Assembly (NCBI GenBank): GCA_021780355.1
Contig: JAJXYX010000057.1
Span: 1 to 35,461, forward strand
Direction: 5' to 3'
Length of the DNA: 35,461 bases
Origin: a bacterium
GTDB lineage: Bacteria > Chlamydiota > Chlamydiia > Chlamydiales > SM23-39
The notes below the pieces were generated by a model, which ran no database searches, was not told the DNA's origin, and saw nothing but the letters and a program-made list of their open reading frames with translations. Of the stretch, positions 1-9,337 are shown piece by piece. Position 1 is the first letter of the stretch, and every line of letters starts with the position of its first letter. The position numbers and the translations under genes are program-made.

Positions 1-174
1 TGCTGGACAATGGCTTCATAAGATTGCATAGAACAATAATTCTACGATGAACAAAAATTAAAATAAAGACTTTTCAATTTTTAACGACTGATACTAAGCG
101 GCTTGCCTCAACTTTATGAGCACTTGCGGAATTTTATCGATATCAAATTCACGATTTGATAGTTACGTAATTAT

Positions 175-1575
175 ATGCGCTTATGGATTTTTATAACGTT
201 CTTGGCATTGTCTGGTTGTCAAGTGGGGCCTAGATATCAATATCCAGAAGTCTCCGTTGCCAATTCGTGGAAAAATCAAGAGTCGGGGATTTCAGAGCCC
301 AAGGTTGAATGTTGGTGGCAAATATTCCAGGATCAAAAGCTTACAGTTTTGATCGAGCAGGCAATTGGCAATAATCCCTCATTATTGGCAGCCTTAGAGC
401 GCATCGAAGAGGCAAGGGGGATTGCGGGAGTTACCAAATCCAAGCTATTCCCTCAACTGAACTTTGATCCAGCAGCTAGTAACAGGGCTCAGCGGGCCCA
501 TAGCTTTGGTTCTACTCTTAGGCCCCCGCCAACCTTGGTCCAAGACCATATTGACAAATACATCTTGCCTCTCACATTACTCTATGAGTTTGATTTTTGG
601 GATAAATGGAGAGGTCAATACAAATCGGCTCGATTCTTAGTTGAAGCGGAAATTGAGGCTTATCAAACTTCTCTTTTGCTCATGACTACGGATCTTGCGA
701 ACGCCTACTTTCAGATACGCATTCAAGATGCTCAGATCGATCTATTTAGAAAAATCCTCAGTACAAGACAAACGGCCCTTGAAATTCAGAGATCGCGTTA
801 TGATGCCAATCTCGTAGGTTACATAGATGTCACTTCCTATCAAACCGATTATTCCACCGTTGAAGCTCAATATTTCGATGCATTGAAAACACGGGCTATC
901 TTTGAAAACCAAATCGCTGTATTGGTCGGCATTTCTCCTTCCATTTTTAAAATCGAGCCGCTGCCTCTTGAAGAACCGCCTCCTGTTATCCCTGCTGCAA
1001 CCCCTGCAAATGTATTACTCAGACGTCCCGATTTGGCAGAGCAAGAAAGAAAAATGGCTGCGATCCATTCAGAAATCAATGTGGCCTATTCCTCATATTT
1101 TCCTTCGATCGATCTCAGCGTGATTTTTGATTTCCTCTCGCAGGATTTTTCAAAAATAACAAGCACATTCATTAGTTCCATCGGAAGCAATCTTACTGAA
1201 ATTCTGTTTGACGGAGGGGGAAGGAGTTCCAATATAGATGCTATTAAGGCAAAATTCGATGCAGCCGCCGCTACTTATCAAGAAAAAATCTTAACTGCTT
1301 TCCAAGAAGTAGAAGATTCCTTGGCGTCGATCCATTGGATCGGCAATGAAATGGAGGCGATCAATACGGCTTTCTCAGCTGCGGAAATCGCCTTCCAAAT
1401 TGCCCAGGACCGATATGCATTTGGACTATCGAGCTATCTAGGGGCTGCTGATAATGAACGGACAGCCCTAACCCAAAAGATGGCCTATCTTGAGCTCCTC
1501 AAGCTGAAGTATCTTCATACCATCCATTTGATTAAAGCGATTGGCGGAGGCTGGGAATCAGTATGTGGATCGTAA
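175..1575 (+). CDS. Outer-membrane factor lipoprotein of RND efflux system (TolC/NodT/OprM type)
   Basis: Outer-membrane channel component that would complete the tripartite pump encoded by the next two genes. The 466-aa product is the usual length for the OprM/NodT group. The N-terminus is a lipoprotein signal with lipobox L12-S-G-C15, followed by the typical GPxYxxP segment and a Trp-rich start of the first OEP repeat. The long helical stretches and the RRPDL motif near residues 283-287 are family hallmarks. It overlaps the RND gene by 13 bp. No strong Shine-Dalgarno lies before the chosen ATG, but the lipobox fixes the start. Gene order OMF-RND-MFP is the reverse of the common MFP-RND-OMF order. 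Substrate is unknown. Confidence 0.93.
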   Translation: MRLWIFITFLALSGCQVGPRYQYPEVSVANSWKNQESGISEPKVECWWQIFQDQKLTVLIEQAIGNNPSLLAALERIEEARGIAGVTKSKLFPQLNFDPAASNRAQRAHSFGSTLRPPPTLVQDHIDKYILPLTLLYEFDFWDKWRGQYKSARFLVEAEIEAYQTSLLLMTTDLANAYFQIRIQDAQIDLFRKILSTRQTALEIQRSRYDANLVGYIDVTSYQTDYSTVEAQYFDALKTRAIFENQIAVLVGISPSIFKIEPLPLEEPPPVIPAATPANVLLRRPDLAEQERKMAAIHSEINVAYSSYFPSIDLSVIFDFLSQDFSKITSTFISSIGSNLTEILFDGGGRSSNIDAIKAKFDAAAATYQEKILTAFQEVEDSLASIHWIGNEMEAINTAFSAAEIAFQIAQDRYAFGLSSYLGAADNERTALTQKMAYLELLKLKYLHTIHLIKAIGGGWESVCGS

Positions 1576-4500
1576 AACTCGCGCTTGCCCGTCCTTACAC
1601 ATTTGTCGTCGTCGCTCTTGCTATTCTATTCTTCGGGGGATGGTTTGCTTATCAGATTCCCAAAGATGTGTTTCCCGAACTCAAAACCCCGGTTGTCAGC
1701 GTAGTATGGTCTTATGCCGGCATGACCGCCAAAGAATTCGAGGAGCGAATTACCTCCTTTAGCGAGTTCTCTCTTTCCAGCACGGTCAATGGGATCGAAC
1801 GGATCGAATCGCAAACTCTCAATGGACTCTCCTTGATCCGCCTCTATTTCCATCCAAATACGGAAATTCAGGCAGCTTTGGCCCAAGTCACAGCCACGTC
1901 GCAGGAAATTTTGCGTCGGTTGCCCATTGCCATAACTCCACCTGTCATTTTGCTTTATTCCCCCTCTACCGTTCCGATTACCCAACTGATGATTTCTAGC
2001 GATACGGTTCCTGAACAAAATCTCTATGATTATGCCTCTTATAGGCTCCGCCATTTGATTGCGGTTATCCGAGGGTTGACATTGCCTCCACCATTTGGCG
2101 GAAAAATTCTGGAGCTCATGGTAGATACTTATCCGGACGCCTTACAAGCTAGGGGCCTTTCCCCAGCAGATGTTGTGAGCGCAATCAACCGACAAAATAT
2201 CATCATCCCAACTGGGGATGCCAAAATCGGGAAAATCGATTATTTCATGAACTCCAACAATACGCTGGTAAATCCGAACGATTACAATGAGATCCCGGTT
2301 GCCGTAAAAGACGGATCGATCATCTATTTGAAGGATGTGGGATTTGCGCACGAAGGCTTTCCTCCGCAAATCAATATCGTCCGCGATAATGGACAGCGCT
2401 CCGTCCTCTTGACCTTATTGAAAAACGGCAATGCATCGATTTTAGACATCATCGGGAGGTTAAAAAAGCTTCTCCCAGGTCTCCAAGCTTCTGCGCCCGA
2501 GGGGATCAAAATCGCTATCCGCGCGGACCAATCGATCTTTGTAAAAAAAGCGATCAGCAACGTAGTAAAGGAAGGGCTTTTGGCCACCCTATTTACTGGA
2601 ATTTTGATATTATTCTTCTTAAGAAGCTGGCTGAGTACGGCGATCGTCGTCATATCCATCCCTCTTTCCGTTTTAGGCGCGGTTTTGGTTTTAGATTATT
2701 TCGGCTATTCCTTAAATCTGATGACTTTAGGAGGATTGGCACTCGCTATTGGGATCCTCGTCGACAATGCGACGATCACTGTAGAAAATATCCACCGCAA
2801 TCTCGCTTTAGGGAAATCGCTTCAGGATGCGGTGCTCGAAGGCTCGAATCAAATTGCCCTTCCTTCGTTCGTCTCTTCCCTTGTGATTTGTATGGCCTTT
2901 TTGCCGATCTCCCTTTTATCTGGAATATCGAAATTTCTTTTCATCCCTTTTGCCTTTGCCGCGGCAGTCGCCATTGCTTTTTCTTATTTTATCTCCCGGA
3001 CTTTAGTCCCCGTGATGATCCGGCATTTGCATAAAGAAGTCCATCACGTAAAAGAAGCTCCTTTTTTTGCCAAAATGAAAGAAAAGTATGGAAAGGCCCT
3101 TTCCTGGTGTTTTGCGAACCGAGGAGCGGTCTATACGGCATTCATTTTGATTTTTTGCAGCATGTTTGTCCTCTTTTTTTTCATTGGAACCGATTATTTT
3201 CCTTCCGCCAACTCTTCTCAGCTTAGGCTGCATGTCAAGGCTCCCCCTGGAACCCGTATCGAAGTGACGGAAGAGGTCTTTGGCGATGTAGAAGAGGAGA
3301 TCCGAAAAATCATCTCCATAGAAGAAATTAACTCGATTTCAGATAACATTGGAGTCAACCCGATTCCTTATACCATGGCATTTGGCGACAATGCTACAGA
3401 GGGTACATGGGATGGGGAAATCCTAGTAGAACTAAAAGCGGGCTCTAAACACAAGGCGCCTTTTTATAAAGCACTTTTACGCAAACACCTTTATGAACGC
3501 TTTCCCGATTGTACCTTTTTCTTTCAATCGGCTGATCTCATCAGCCAAATCCTTTACTTTGGACTCCCTACCCCCATCGATGTCAAAGTCATTGGCTATG
3601 ATGAAAAAAACAACCTGGAAATCGCAAGGGAGCTAGCCGATCGGATTTCCAAAGTCCCGGGAGCTGTCGATGTCCATCTTCATCAAGATGTCGATGTTCC
3701 TGAACTTTTTATTAATGTTAACCGACTTCTTTTGACTCAAGTCAATCTGATGCAATCGGATATCGCAAATAATCTCCTGATCACGAATTCCGACAGCACG
3801 GTGGTTACTCCGAACTTCTGGATCAACAAAAAAATGGGACTTCCATATCTAATTGCAGTCCAAACCCCGAAGTATCGGGTCGATAGCATTGAGTCTCTCT
3901 TGCATACGCCGATTTCTTATCCCAGTCTCGATCTCCTAAAGCCAGCACCCAACACTCAGCCTCAAATGCCCCTTACGAATAAATTGCCTTCGCTAGAAAG
4001 AAAAGGATCGGAACTCTTAAGCAATTTAACGACCTTGCAGCGAAGGACAACGCCGGGCGCAGTCAATCATTACAATATCCAGCCCGTCTATGATGTATAT
4101 GCGAATATCCAGGGAAGCGATTTGGGATCCGTTGCTGGGAAAATCCAAGGCATCATTGATGAATTAAAGCCCAAGATGGCCCCAGGCAATACCATCCAGC
4201 TCCTAGGTGTTGCGGATACAATGCATAAGTCATTTCGGGCTTTGGCGCTGGGGCTTATCGGAAGCTTTATCTTGATCTATTTCATCCTCGTTATCAATTT
4301 TCAATCTTGGGCCGATCCCTTCGTGATCATTTTTGCTCTTCCTTTCGCTCTGGCTGGGATTTTATGGGCCCTCTATCTCACAACAACTTCTATCAGCATT
4401 TCGTCACTCATGGGATCGATCGTCGCTTTGGGGATCTCGAGCGCCAACAGCATTCTAGTTATTGCATTTGCAAACCAGGAACTCCATGCGGGGAAAAGCC

Positions 4501-4745
4501 CGAAAGAAGCAGCTCTTTCTGCAGCAGAAAACCGTTTGCGCCCCGTTTTGATGACAGCCGGCGCCATGATCCTCGGAATGTTCCCTATGGCAGTTGGTAT
4601 GGGGGAGGGAGCCGAAGCGCATGCCCCGCTCGCCCGAGCGGCCATTGGAGGCATCATAGTCGCGATCCTTTCGACCCTCTTTTTGGTTCCTGTCGTCTTT
4701 ACAGTGATCCGCAAGGCACCGAATCCTTACCTGGAGTCAAAATGA
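1563..4745 (+). CDS. RND-family efflux transporter permease (AcrB-like)
   Basis: Inner-membrane proton-driven pump subunit of 1060 aa, close to AcrB length. It has the first transmembrane segment at the N-terminus, a large periplasmic loop, a block of membrane segments near residues 335-490, a second periplasmic loop and a final membrane block from about residue 895. The TM4 motif reads LVDNATITVENIHRN, so the Asp pair of AcrB (D407/D408) is D401/N402 here. In TM10 the motif is GISSANSIL, with Ala961 where AcrB has the relay Lys940. The proton pathway therefore differs from AcrB but resembles other RND subgroups. It overlaps the upstream OMF by 13 bp and the downstream MFP start by 4 bp, so it is translationally coupled. 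Substrate is not predictable. Confidence 0.95.
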   Translation: MWIVKLALARPYTFVVVALAILFFGGWFAYQIPKDVFPELKTPVVSVVWSYAGMTAKEFEERITSFSEFSLSSTVNGIERIESQTLNGLSLIRLYFHPNTEIQAALAQVTATSQEILRRLPIAITPPVILLYSPSTVPITQLMISSDTVPEQNLYDYASYRLRHLIAVIRGLTLPPPFGGKILELMVDTYPDALQARGLSPADVVSAINRQNIIIPTGDAKIGKIDYFMNSNNTLVNPNDYNEIPVAVKDGSIIYLKDVGFAHEGFPPQINIVRDNGQRSVLLTLLKNGNASILDIIGRLKKLLPGLQASAPEGIKIAIRADQSIFVKKAISNVVKEGLLATLFTGILILFFLRSWLSTAIVVISIPLSVLGAVLVLDYFGYSLNLMTLGGLALAIGILVDNATITVENIHRNLALGKSLQDAVLEGSNQIALPSFVSSLVICMAFLPISLLSGISKFLFIPFAFAAAVAIAFSYFISRTLVPVMIRHLHKEVHHVKEAPFFAKMKEKYGKALSWCFANRGAVYTAFILIFCSMFVLFFFIGTDYFPSANSSQLRLHVKAPPGTRIEVTEEVFGDVEEEIRKIISIEEINSISDNIGVNPIPYTMAFGDNATEGTWDGEILVELKAGSKHKAPFYKALLRKHLYERFPDCTFFFQSADLISQILYFGLPTPIDVKVIGYDEKNNLEIARELADRISKVPGAVDVHLHQDVDVPELFINVNRLLLTQVNLMQSDIANNLLITNSDSTVVTPNFWINKKMGLPYLIAVQTPKYRVDSIESLLHTPISYPSLDLLKPAPNTQPQMPLTNKLPSLERKGSELLSNLTTLQRRTTPGAVNHYNIQPVYDVYANIQGSDLGSVAGKIQGIIDELKPKMAPGNTIQLLGVADTMHKSFRALALGLIGSFILIYFILVINFQSWADPFVIIFALPFALAGILWALYLTTTSISISSLMGSIVALGISSANSILVIAFANQELHAGKSPKEAALSAAENRLRPVLMTAGAMILGMFPMAVGMGEGAEAHAPLARAAIGGIIVAILSTLFLVPVVFTVIRKAPNPYLESK

Positions 4746-5884
4746 ATAAGCGATTCCTGATACCAGGTCTTACATTTTTAGTTCTGCTGTGCCTTTTCAT
4801 TCCTTTTTATTTTCATTATCGATTCCGCGAGGAAAACGCAGTTCTTCTTTCCAAGGAAAAAGCGCGGCCTCCTTTAGTGCAGGTGATGAGAATCTATCCT
4901 GAAAACAAGGAAACCGAACTGATCTTACCCAGCTTTCTTGAGGCCATAAACATTACCCCGATTTGGGCCAGGACGAACGGGTATCTTTCGAATTGGATGG
5001 TCGATATTGGAGACAAAGTCAAGGCAGGCGATCTTCTCGCATGCATCGACACTCCAGATGTCGATCAAGAAGTCGTGCAGGCCGAAGGGGATCTAGGGGC
5101 GGCGATAGCGAAAGAAAGTATCGCAAAGATCACAGCGGAGCGCGGGACAAGTCTCTATAAGCATAATCCTGAAGCGATTTCGAAAGAAGAAGTGGATCAA
5201 ATGATAACGGCTCATCATCAAGCCATCGCTGATGTAGAAGGCGCAAAAGGACGCCTTGGACGATTTAAATATCTTCAAGGCTTTAAAAACCTCTATGCAC
5301 CTTTTGATGGAACGATCATCGAAAGGGATATCGATATTGGCTCATTGATCACTGAAGGCAGCAATCACAACACCCAACAAATCTTTCAGATTGCCAAATC
5401 GGATATTTTGCGCGCCTTTGTCAATGTTCCTCAAAACTATTTCCATTTAATTAAAAATGGAATGGAAGCTGAAGTTACGATCCCTCAATTCCCCAAAAAA
5501 ATATTCATTGGGAGGATTGATCGGAACGCCGGTGCATTGGATCCGGTCGCGCGTACCTTGCTGACTCAGGTTAACCTGGTTAATAAAAAGGACGAACTCC
5601 TTCCTGGCCTTTATGCTGAGGTGAAATTCAAATTCCCAGCTGAAAAAAAGAATTTTGTTGTTCCTGTGGAAGCGGTGATCATCCGTTCAGGACCTCCTTA
5701 TATTGCCGTAGTGGATTCTCATAACAAAGTCCACTTGCAGGAAGTGAAAATTGGCCGTGATTATGGCAGCCACGTCGAAATTGTCCAAGGGCTTTCTAAT
5801 GGCGATGAAATTATTTCGAGAGCCACGGATCGAATCAGGGAAGGTATGGAAATCAGAAAATGCAAAAAAGATGAACGGCCTTAG
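4742..5884 (+). CDS. RND efflux periplasmic adaptor (membrane-fusion protein, HlyD/AcrA-like)
   Basis: Periplasmic adaptor of 380 aa linking the RND pump to the outer-membrane factor. The reading frame stays open further upstream, but the start chosen is the ATG at 4742. It overlaps the RND stop in an ATGA arrangement and is followed directly by a signal-anchor (residues about 6-22, LIPGLTFLVLLCLF). Family features in order are a lipoyl half with GYLSNWMVDIGDKVKAGDLL, a coiled-coil hairpin rich in Ala/Glu, a second lipoyl half with LYAPFDGTIIERDIDIGS, a beta-barrel with PQFPKKIFIGRI, and the LLPGLYAEV segment. There is no lipobox, so it is probably anchored by the N-terminal helix. It is the third gene of the pump operon and overlaps the ATPase gene by 14 bp. 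Confidence 0.93.
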   Translation: MNKRFLIPGLTFLVLLCLFIPFYFHYRFREENAVLLSKEKARPPLVQVMRIYPENKETELILPSFLEAINITPIWARTNGYLSNWMVDIGDKVKAGDLLACIDTPDVDQEVVQAEGDLGAAIAKESIAKITAERGTSLYKHNPEAISKEEVDQMITAHHQAIADVEGAKGRLGRFKYLQGFKNLYAPFDGTIIERDIDIGSLITEGSNHNTQQIFQIAKSDILRAFVNVPQNYFHLIKNGMEAEVTIPQFPKKIFIGRIDRNAGALDPVARTLLTQVNLVNKKDELLPGLYAEVKFKFPAEKKNFVVPVEAVIIRSGPPYIAVVDSHNKVHLQEVKIGRDYGSHVEIVQGLSNGDEIISRATDRIREGMEIRKCKKDERP

Positions 5885-8072
5885 TTCACAAGAAGCCAAG
5901 GCAAAGCTTGAAAAATACGGTCCCAATGTTTTGCCAGAGGAAAAACGGCATCCCCTCATACTTTTTCTTTCAAAATTCTTCTCACCGGTAAGTTGGCTTC
6001 TAGAAATCATCATTGGCTTGGAAATTTTTTTAGGAAAATATCCAGAGAGTATCATCATTGGCTTACTTCTAGTCTTTAATGCCTTAGTGAGCTTTCTACA
6101 AGAACATAAAGCAGAGAAAGCGATCGCATTATTAAAGAAAAAGCTTGAGGTGTTTGCTCGAGTACTCAGAGACGGAATGTGGGCAACAATCCCGGCTCAA
6201 GAATTGGTGCCAGAAGACTTCATTCGGATCAGAATGGGAGACCTTATTTCCGCAGATCTCAAAGTCAGAGAAGGAATTGTTTCCATAGATCGGTCTGTCA
6301 TTACAGGAGAATCTTTACCCGTTGAATCAAAGATAGGCGAGATTGTTTACGCTGGTTCAATCGTTACTCGAGGCGAAGCAAATGCTCTAGTGGTGGCTAC
6401 AGGAGAGAGGACTTTTTATGGTAAAACAGCTCACATCCTCCAAACAACAAAGACTCCTAGTCATTTAGAAAAGACCATTTTCTTAATCGTAAAATATCTT
6501 CTGATTTTTGAGAGTGTATTGATTTTGTTGGTTTTTATTTATTCCTATTTTCAAGGCGTTTCTTTGATCGATTTGATTCCGTTCTCTTTACTTTTATTGG
6601 TGGCATCGGTTCCTGTGGCTCTACCAGCGACTTACTCTCTCACAACTGCATTAGGTTCAACAAAACTGGCAAGAACAGGAGTCCTTGTTACAAGGCTAAC
6701 GGCCATTGAAGAGGCAGCAGCCATGGACTTTTTGTGTGTAGATAAAACTGGAACTATTACGCTAAATTTGTTGAGTATTTCTCGGTTGAAAGCCTTTGCT
6801 CCGTATTCAGAAGATGATCTCCTTGTTTTGGCGTCTCTTGCATCAGAAATTGCTACACAAGATCCGATTGATTTGGCTATCACAAAAACTGTTCGTCATT
6901 CTCGATTTTCAGAGTGTGAAAAATTAAAGTTCATTCCTTTCGAGCCAGAGCGAAAATGTTCAGAAGCGATTATTCGTTATCAAGGGAAAGAATTGCATAT
7001 CTTAAAAGGTTCCTTCCATCGAAATGACAAGGATTTTCAAGAAATGGCCAAAGATGGTTCAAGAGTGATCACGGTGTTAGTCGATCAAAAACTTGTGGGT
7101 TTTATTGGTTTGCAAGATCTTCCGAGAGAAAATTCAAAACAGGTGATTGCTGCGATCCATGAAATGGGTGTTAGGGTCCAAATGATGACCGGCGACGCAA
7201 AAACAACTGCTGAAGAAATCGGGAAACAAGTGGGCATCAAAACTGAGGATATTATCGCCGAGATGTATCCGGAAGATAAGTTTCACCTGATAGAAAACCT
7301 CCAAAAAAAGGGACATGTCACAGGCATGACGGGAGATGGGGTCAATGATGCGCCTGCCTTAAAAAAGGCAGAGGTTGGAATTGCGGTTAGCAACGCTACT
7401 GATGTTGCAAAAGCTGCAGCCAGCATCGTTCTCACAAGACCTGGACTTGAAGATATTCTTGAAGCGATAAGATCAAGCCGTAAAATTTACCAACGAATGC
7501 TCACTTATACTCAAAATAAAATCATTAAGACATTGGAAATTTCTATTTTGCTCGGCCTTGGTCTTGTATTCATGCATGACTTTATTATTTCGCAACTTCT
7601 CATCGTTCTCTTGTTATTTGCCAATGATTTCATCACAATGTCAATTTCTACCGATCACATGGCCTATTCAAGAACCCCAGATAAATGGAATGTTCGGAGA
7701 TTAATTTTTCGCTCTGGAATGTTTGCTACACTCATTTTGGGATTTTCTTTTGGCGCTTTTTGGATTGCCCATGACAGCTTGCAATTGTCATTGCCTCAAT
7801 TGCAAACATGGGTTTTTTTGATTCTTGTGTTTACTGGTCAATGCACAGTGTATTTAATCCGTGAACAACGTCATTTTTGGCACTCCTGCCCAAGTTGGTG
7901 GATGATCGGACTGTCATTCTTTGATATCATTGCGACCTCTTGGATGGCGGGGTCGGGGATTTTAATGGCCCCGCTGCCTATCTCATTGATTTTGAGTTTA
8001 TTTGGAAGCGTCATCGTCTATTTCTTCTTACTTGATTTCTTGAAAGTTTATGGCGTAAATTACTTCCTTTAA
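5871..8072 (+). CDS. P3A-type proton-translocating P-type ATPase
   Basis: Likely plasma-membrane H+-ATPase of 733 aa. Motifs are the N-terminal cation ATPase segment GLSSQEAKAKLEKYGPN at residues 3-19, actuator TGES at 145-148, the membrane motif PVALPATYSL, the phosphorylation site DKTGT with D291, MMTGDAKTT, and the hinge MTGDGVNDAP at 486-495. PVALPA plus DKTGTITLN is the P3A (H+ pump) signature rather than the Ca2+ or heavy-metal type. There is no heavy-metal domain or CPC motif. About ten membrane segments are visible. The frame is open upstream to 5751, but the ATG at 5871 matches the family N-terminus and overlaps the adaptor gene by 14 bp. Coupling to a proton-driven efflux pump suggests local energisation, which is inference. 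It is somewhat more AT-rich than the upstream pump genes. Confidence 0.92.
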   Translation: MNGLSSQEAKAKLEKYGPNVLPEEKRHPLILFLSKFFSPVSWLLEIIIGLEIFLGKYPESIIIGLLLVFNALVSFLQEHKAEKAIALLKKKLEVFARVLRDGMWATIPAQELVPEDFIRIRMGDLISADLKVREGIVSIDRSVITGESLPVESKIGEIVYAGSIVTRGEANALVVATGERTFYGKTAHILQTTKTPSHLEKTIFLIVKYLLIFESVLILLVFIYSYFQGVSLIDLIPFSLLLLVASVPVALPATYSLTTALGSTKLARTGVLVTRLTAIEEAAAMDFLCVDKTGTITLNLLSISRLKAFAPYSEDDLLVLASLASEIATQDPIDLAITKTVRHSRFSECEKLKFIPFEPERKCSEAIIRYQGKELHILKGSFHRNDKDFQEMAKDGSRVITVLVDQKLVGFIGLQDLPRENSKQVIAAIHEMGVRVQMMTGDAKTTAEEIGKQVGIKTEDIIAEMYPEDKFHLIENLQKKGHVTGMTGDGVNDAPALKKAEVGIAVSNATDVAKAAASIVLTRPGLEDILEAIRSSRKIYQRMLTYTQNKIIKTLEISILLGLGLVFMHDFIISQLLIVLLLFANDFITMSISTDHMAYSRTPDKWNVRRLIFRSGMFATLILGFSFGAFWIAHDSLQLSLPQLQTWVFLILVFTGQCTVYLIREQRHFWHSCPSWWMIGLSFFDIIATSWMAGSGILMAPLPISLILSLFGSVIVYFFLLDFLKVYGVNYFL

Positions 8073-8082
8073 GCTCTTCTTC

Positions 8083-8211
8083 ATGGTTCTCATTAGTCAG
8101 GATTTCAGTGCCAAAGAATCCCGTTTAGGAATCATTCACCACCTATCCGCCACCTTAGAAAAAATAAAGGATCTTGGCAATACGTACATTGATCGTAACT
8201 CACTCATATAA
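8083..8211 (+). CDS. Possible 42-aa small ORF or gene remnant
   Basis: A short open frame begins MVLISQDFSAKESRLG and ends at TAA 8209-8211, between the ATPase gene and the 3' end of tRNA-Pro. No Shine-Dalgarno is visible and I recognise no family. It could be the tail of a decayed gene beside the tRNA or chance coding. Confidence 0.2.
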   Translation: MVLISQDFSAKESRLGIIHHLSATLEKIKDLGNTYIDRNSLI

Positions 8212-8216
8212 AAGAA

Positions 8217-8291
8217 TCTGGGTGAGAGGATTTGAACCTCCGACCTCTTGCACCCCATGCAAACGCGCTAGCCAAGCTGCGCTACACCCAG
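8217..8291 (-). tRNA. tRNA-Pro (anticodon GGG)
   Basis: Read on the - strand it folds as a full cloverleaf. The acceptor stem is CTGGGTG/CACCCAG with discriminator A. TA follows at positions 8-9. The D stem is GCGC/GCGC. The anticodon stem is TTTGC/GCAAG with loop ATGGGGT, giving anticodon GGG. The T arm is GGAGG-TTCAAAT-CCTCT. CCA is not encoded. The 5' end lies inside the 3' end of the upstream - strand coding sequence, whose TAG stop (8268-8270) falls within the tRNA. Confidence 0.93.
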
Positions 8292-8555
8292 ACAGTCAGA
8301 ACCGACGGCTTCAATTCCTTCGAATTGAAACTCAGATTTTTTGAACTCTTTAACCCCGTGGCGAGCGCACTCTTCGACAATTTTCTCGAGAGAATCTCCA
8401 GCATGAAGCTCGCAAGCTGTGATATCGACCGAAATCGAAGCCGAAAACACCACGCCGTTGCGGAGCCCCTTGACCTTAAAATTTGCGAAAATCGCCTCTT
8501 TTTTTCTCGTAATATTGGTAAAACGAATGAGGTTATTTTCAGCTAAGTTTTTCAT
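8268..8555 (-). CDS. Conserved small chlamydial hypothetical protein
   Basis: A 95-aa product begins MKNLAENNLIRFTNITRKK. It has a beta-rich N-terminal half and a helix around residues 55-68 (GDSLEKIVEECARHG). A GGAAAG Shine-Dalgarno lies about 5 bases before the ATG. From memory, a similar small protein sits next to ung in Chlamydia trachomatis (CT606.1 region), which supports a real gene on this strand rather than the overlapping + strand frame. Function is unknown. The last eight residues are encoded by the tRNA-Pro sequence and the stop lies inside that tRNA, so the functional protein may effectively end before about residue 86. Confidence 0.75.
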   Translation of the reverse strand: MKNLAENNLIRFTNITRKKEAIFANFKVKGLRNGVVFSASISVDITACELHAGDSLEKIVEECARHGVKEFKKSEFQFEGIEAVGSDCLGVAQLG

Positions 8556-8648
8556 GGTCTTTCCGGGTTGAAAAAGGTAGAGTTTATCGATTCAAAAACC
8601 TTTCTGTCAATCCTTCTTTCGTGCAAAATGGTTTTCACGGAAAAACAC

Positions 8649-9335
8649 ATGTTAAAAGATTTTTTTTCCCCCAAAACTACTTGGAATGAGCTTCTCGAAG
8701 AAGAATTTAAAAAACCCTACATGCGTCAGTTAGAAGCGTTTTTAGAAGGGGAGCTCAAAAGAGGGGAGACTGTTTATCCTCCCATGCACCAAGTGTTTCA
8801 GGCTTTTCACCAAACTCCCTATGAGCAAGTCAATGTTGTGATCGTAGGACAAGATCCCTACCACGGCCCTGGCCAAGCTCACGGCCTTGCCTTCAGCGTG
8901 GCCGAAGGGGTAAAACCTCCGCCGTCTCTCAAGAACATTTTTAAAGAACTTGAGATGGATTTGGAGGAGAAAAAACCGGAGAGCGGATGTTTAAGCCATT
9001 GGGCGGACCAAGGCGTTTTTTTGCTCAACACTACGCTAACCGTTCGGGCCCGGCAAGCAAAATCCCACGCCGATCAAGGATGGGAAACATTTACGGATCG
9101 GGTCATTCAGCGATTAAGCGAACGGGAAGATCCTTTGGTTTTTGTTTTGTGGGGGCAATTTGCCCATCAGAAATGTGCATTTTTAAAAAATAAAAAGACG
9201 CCTCATCTCGTCTTAACAGCCGCCCATCCTTCGCCATTTTCTGCTTACCATGGCTTTTTAGGCTGCCGCCACTTTTCTCAAATCAATACATTTTTGAAAA
9301 GCCAAGGCAAAACTTCCATCAAATGGGTTTTATAG
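8649..9335 (+). CDS. ung: Uracil-DNA glycosylase (family 1)
   Basis: Excises uracil from DNA in base-excision repair. From the chosen ATG it is 228 aa, the normal family-1 length. Motifs are the catalytic GQDPYH at residues 67-72 (Asp69 activates water), the uracil-binding LLNTTLTVR, FVLWGQFAHQK, and the minor-groove motif HPSPFSAYHGF near the C-terminus, followed by GCRHFSQIN. The frame extends upstream to a TTG at 8568 and an ATG at 8628. I chose 8649 because WNELLEEEFKKPY then sits where Ung proteins begin and GGA lies about 8-10 bases upstream; 8628 remains possible. It is divergent from the small conserved gene at 8268-8555. Confidence 0.95.
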   Translation: MLKDFFSPKTTWNELLEEEFKKPYMRQLEAFLEGELKRGETVYPPMHQVFQAFHQTPYEQVNVVIVGQDPYHGPGQAHGLAFSVAEGVKPPPSLKNIFKELEMDLEEKKPESGCLSHWADQGVFLLNTTLTVRARQAKSHADQGWETFTDRVIQRLSEREDPLVFVLWGQFAHQKCAFLKNKKTPHLVLTAAHPSPFSAYHGFLGCRHFSQINTFLKSQGKTSIKWVL

Positions 9336-9337
9336 TT

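Noticed and set aside
1-174. Search for a CRISPR array, riboswitch or attachment site upstream of the efflux operon
   Set aside because: No repeats, no riboswitch-like conserved motifs and no tRNA fragment were found here; only AT-rich sequence that could contain a promoter.
8232-8546. A + strand 104-aa frame across tRNA-Pro and the small conserved gene
   Set aside because: Lies opposite to a gene with a good ribosome-binding site and begins inside the tRNA; no family likeness.
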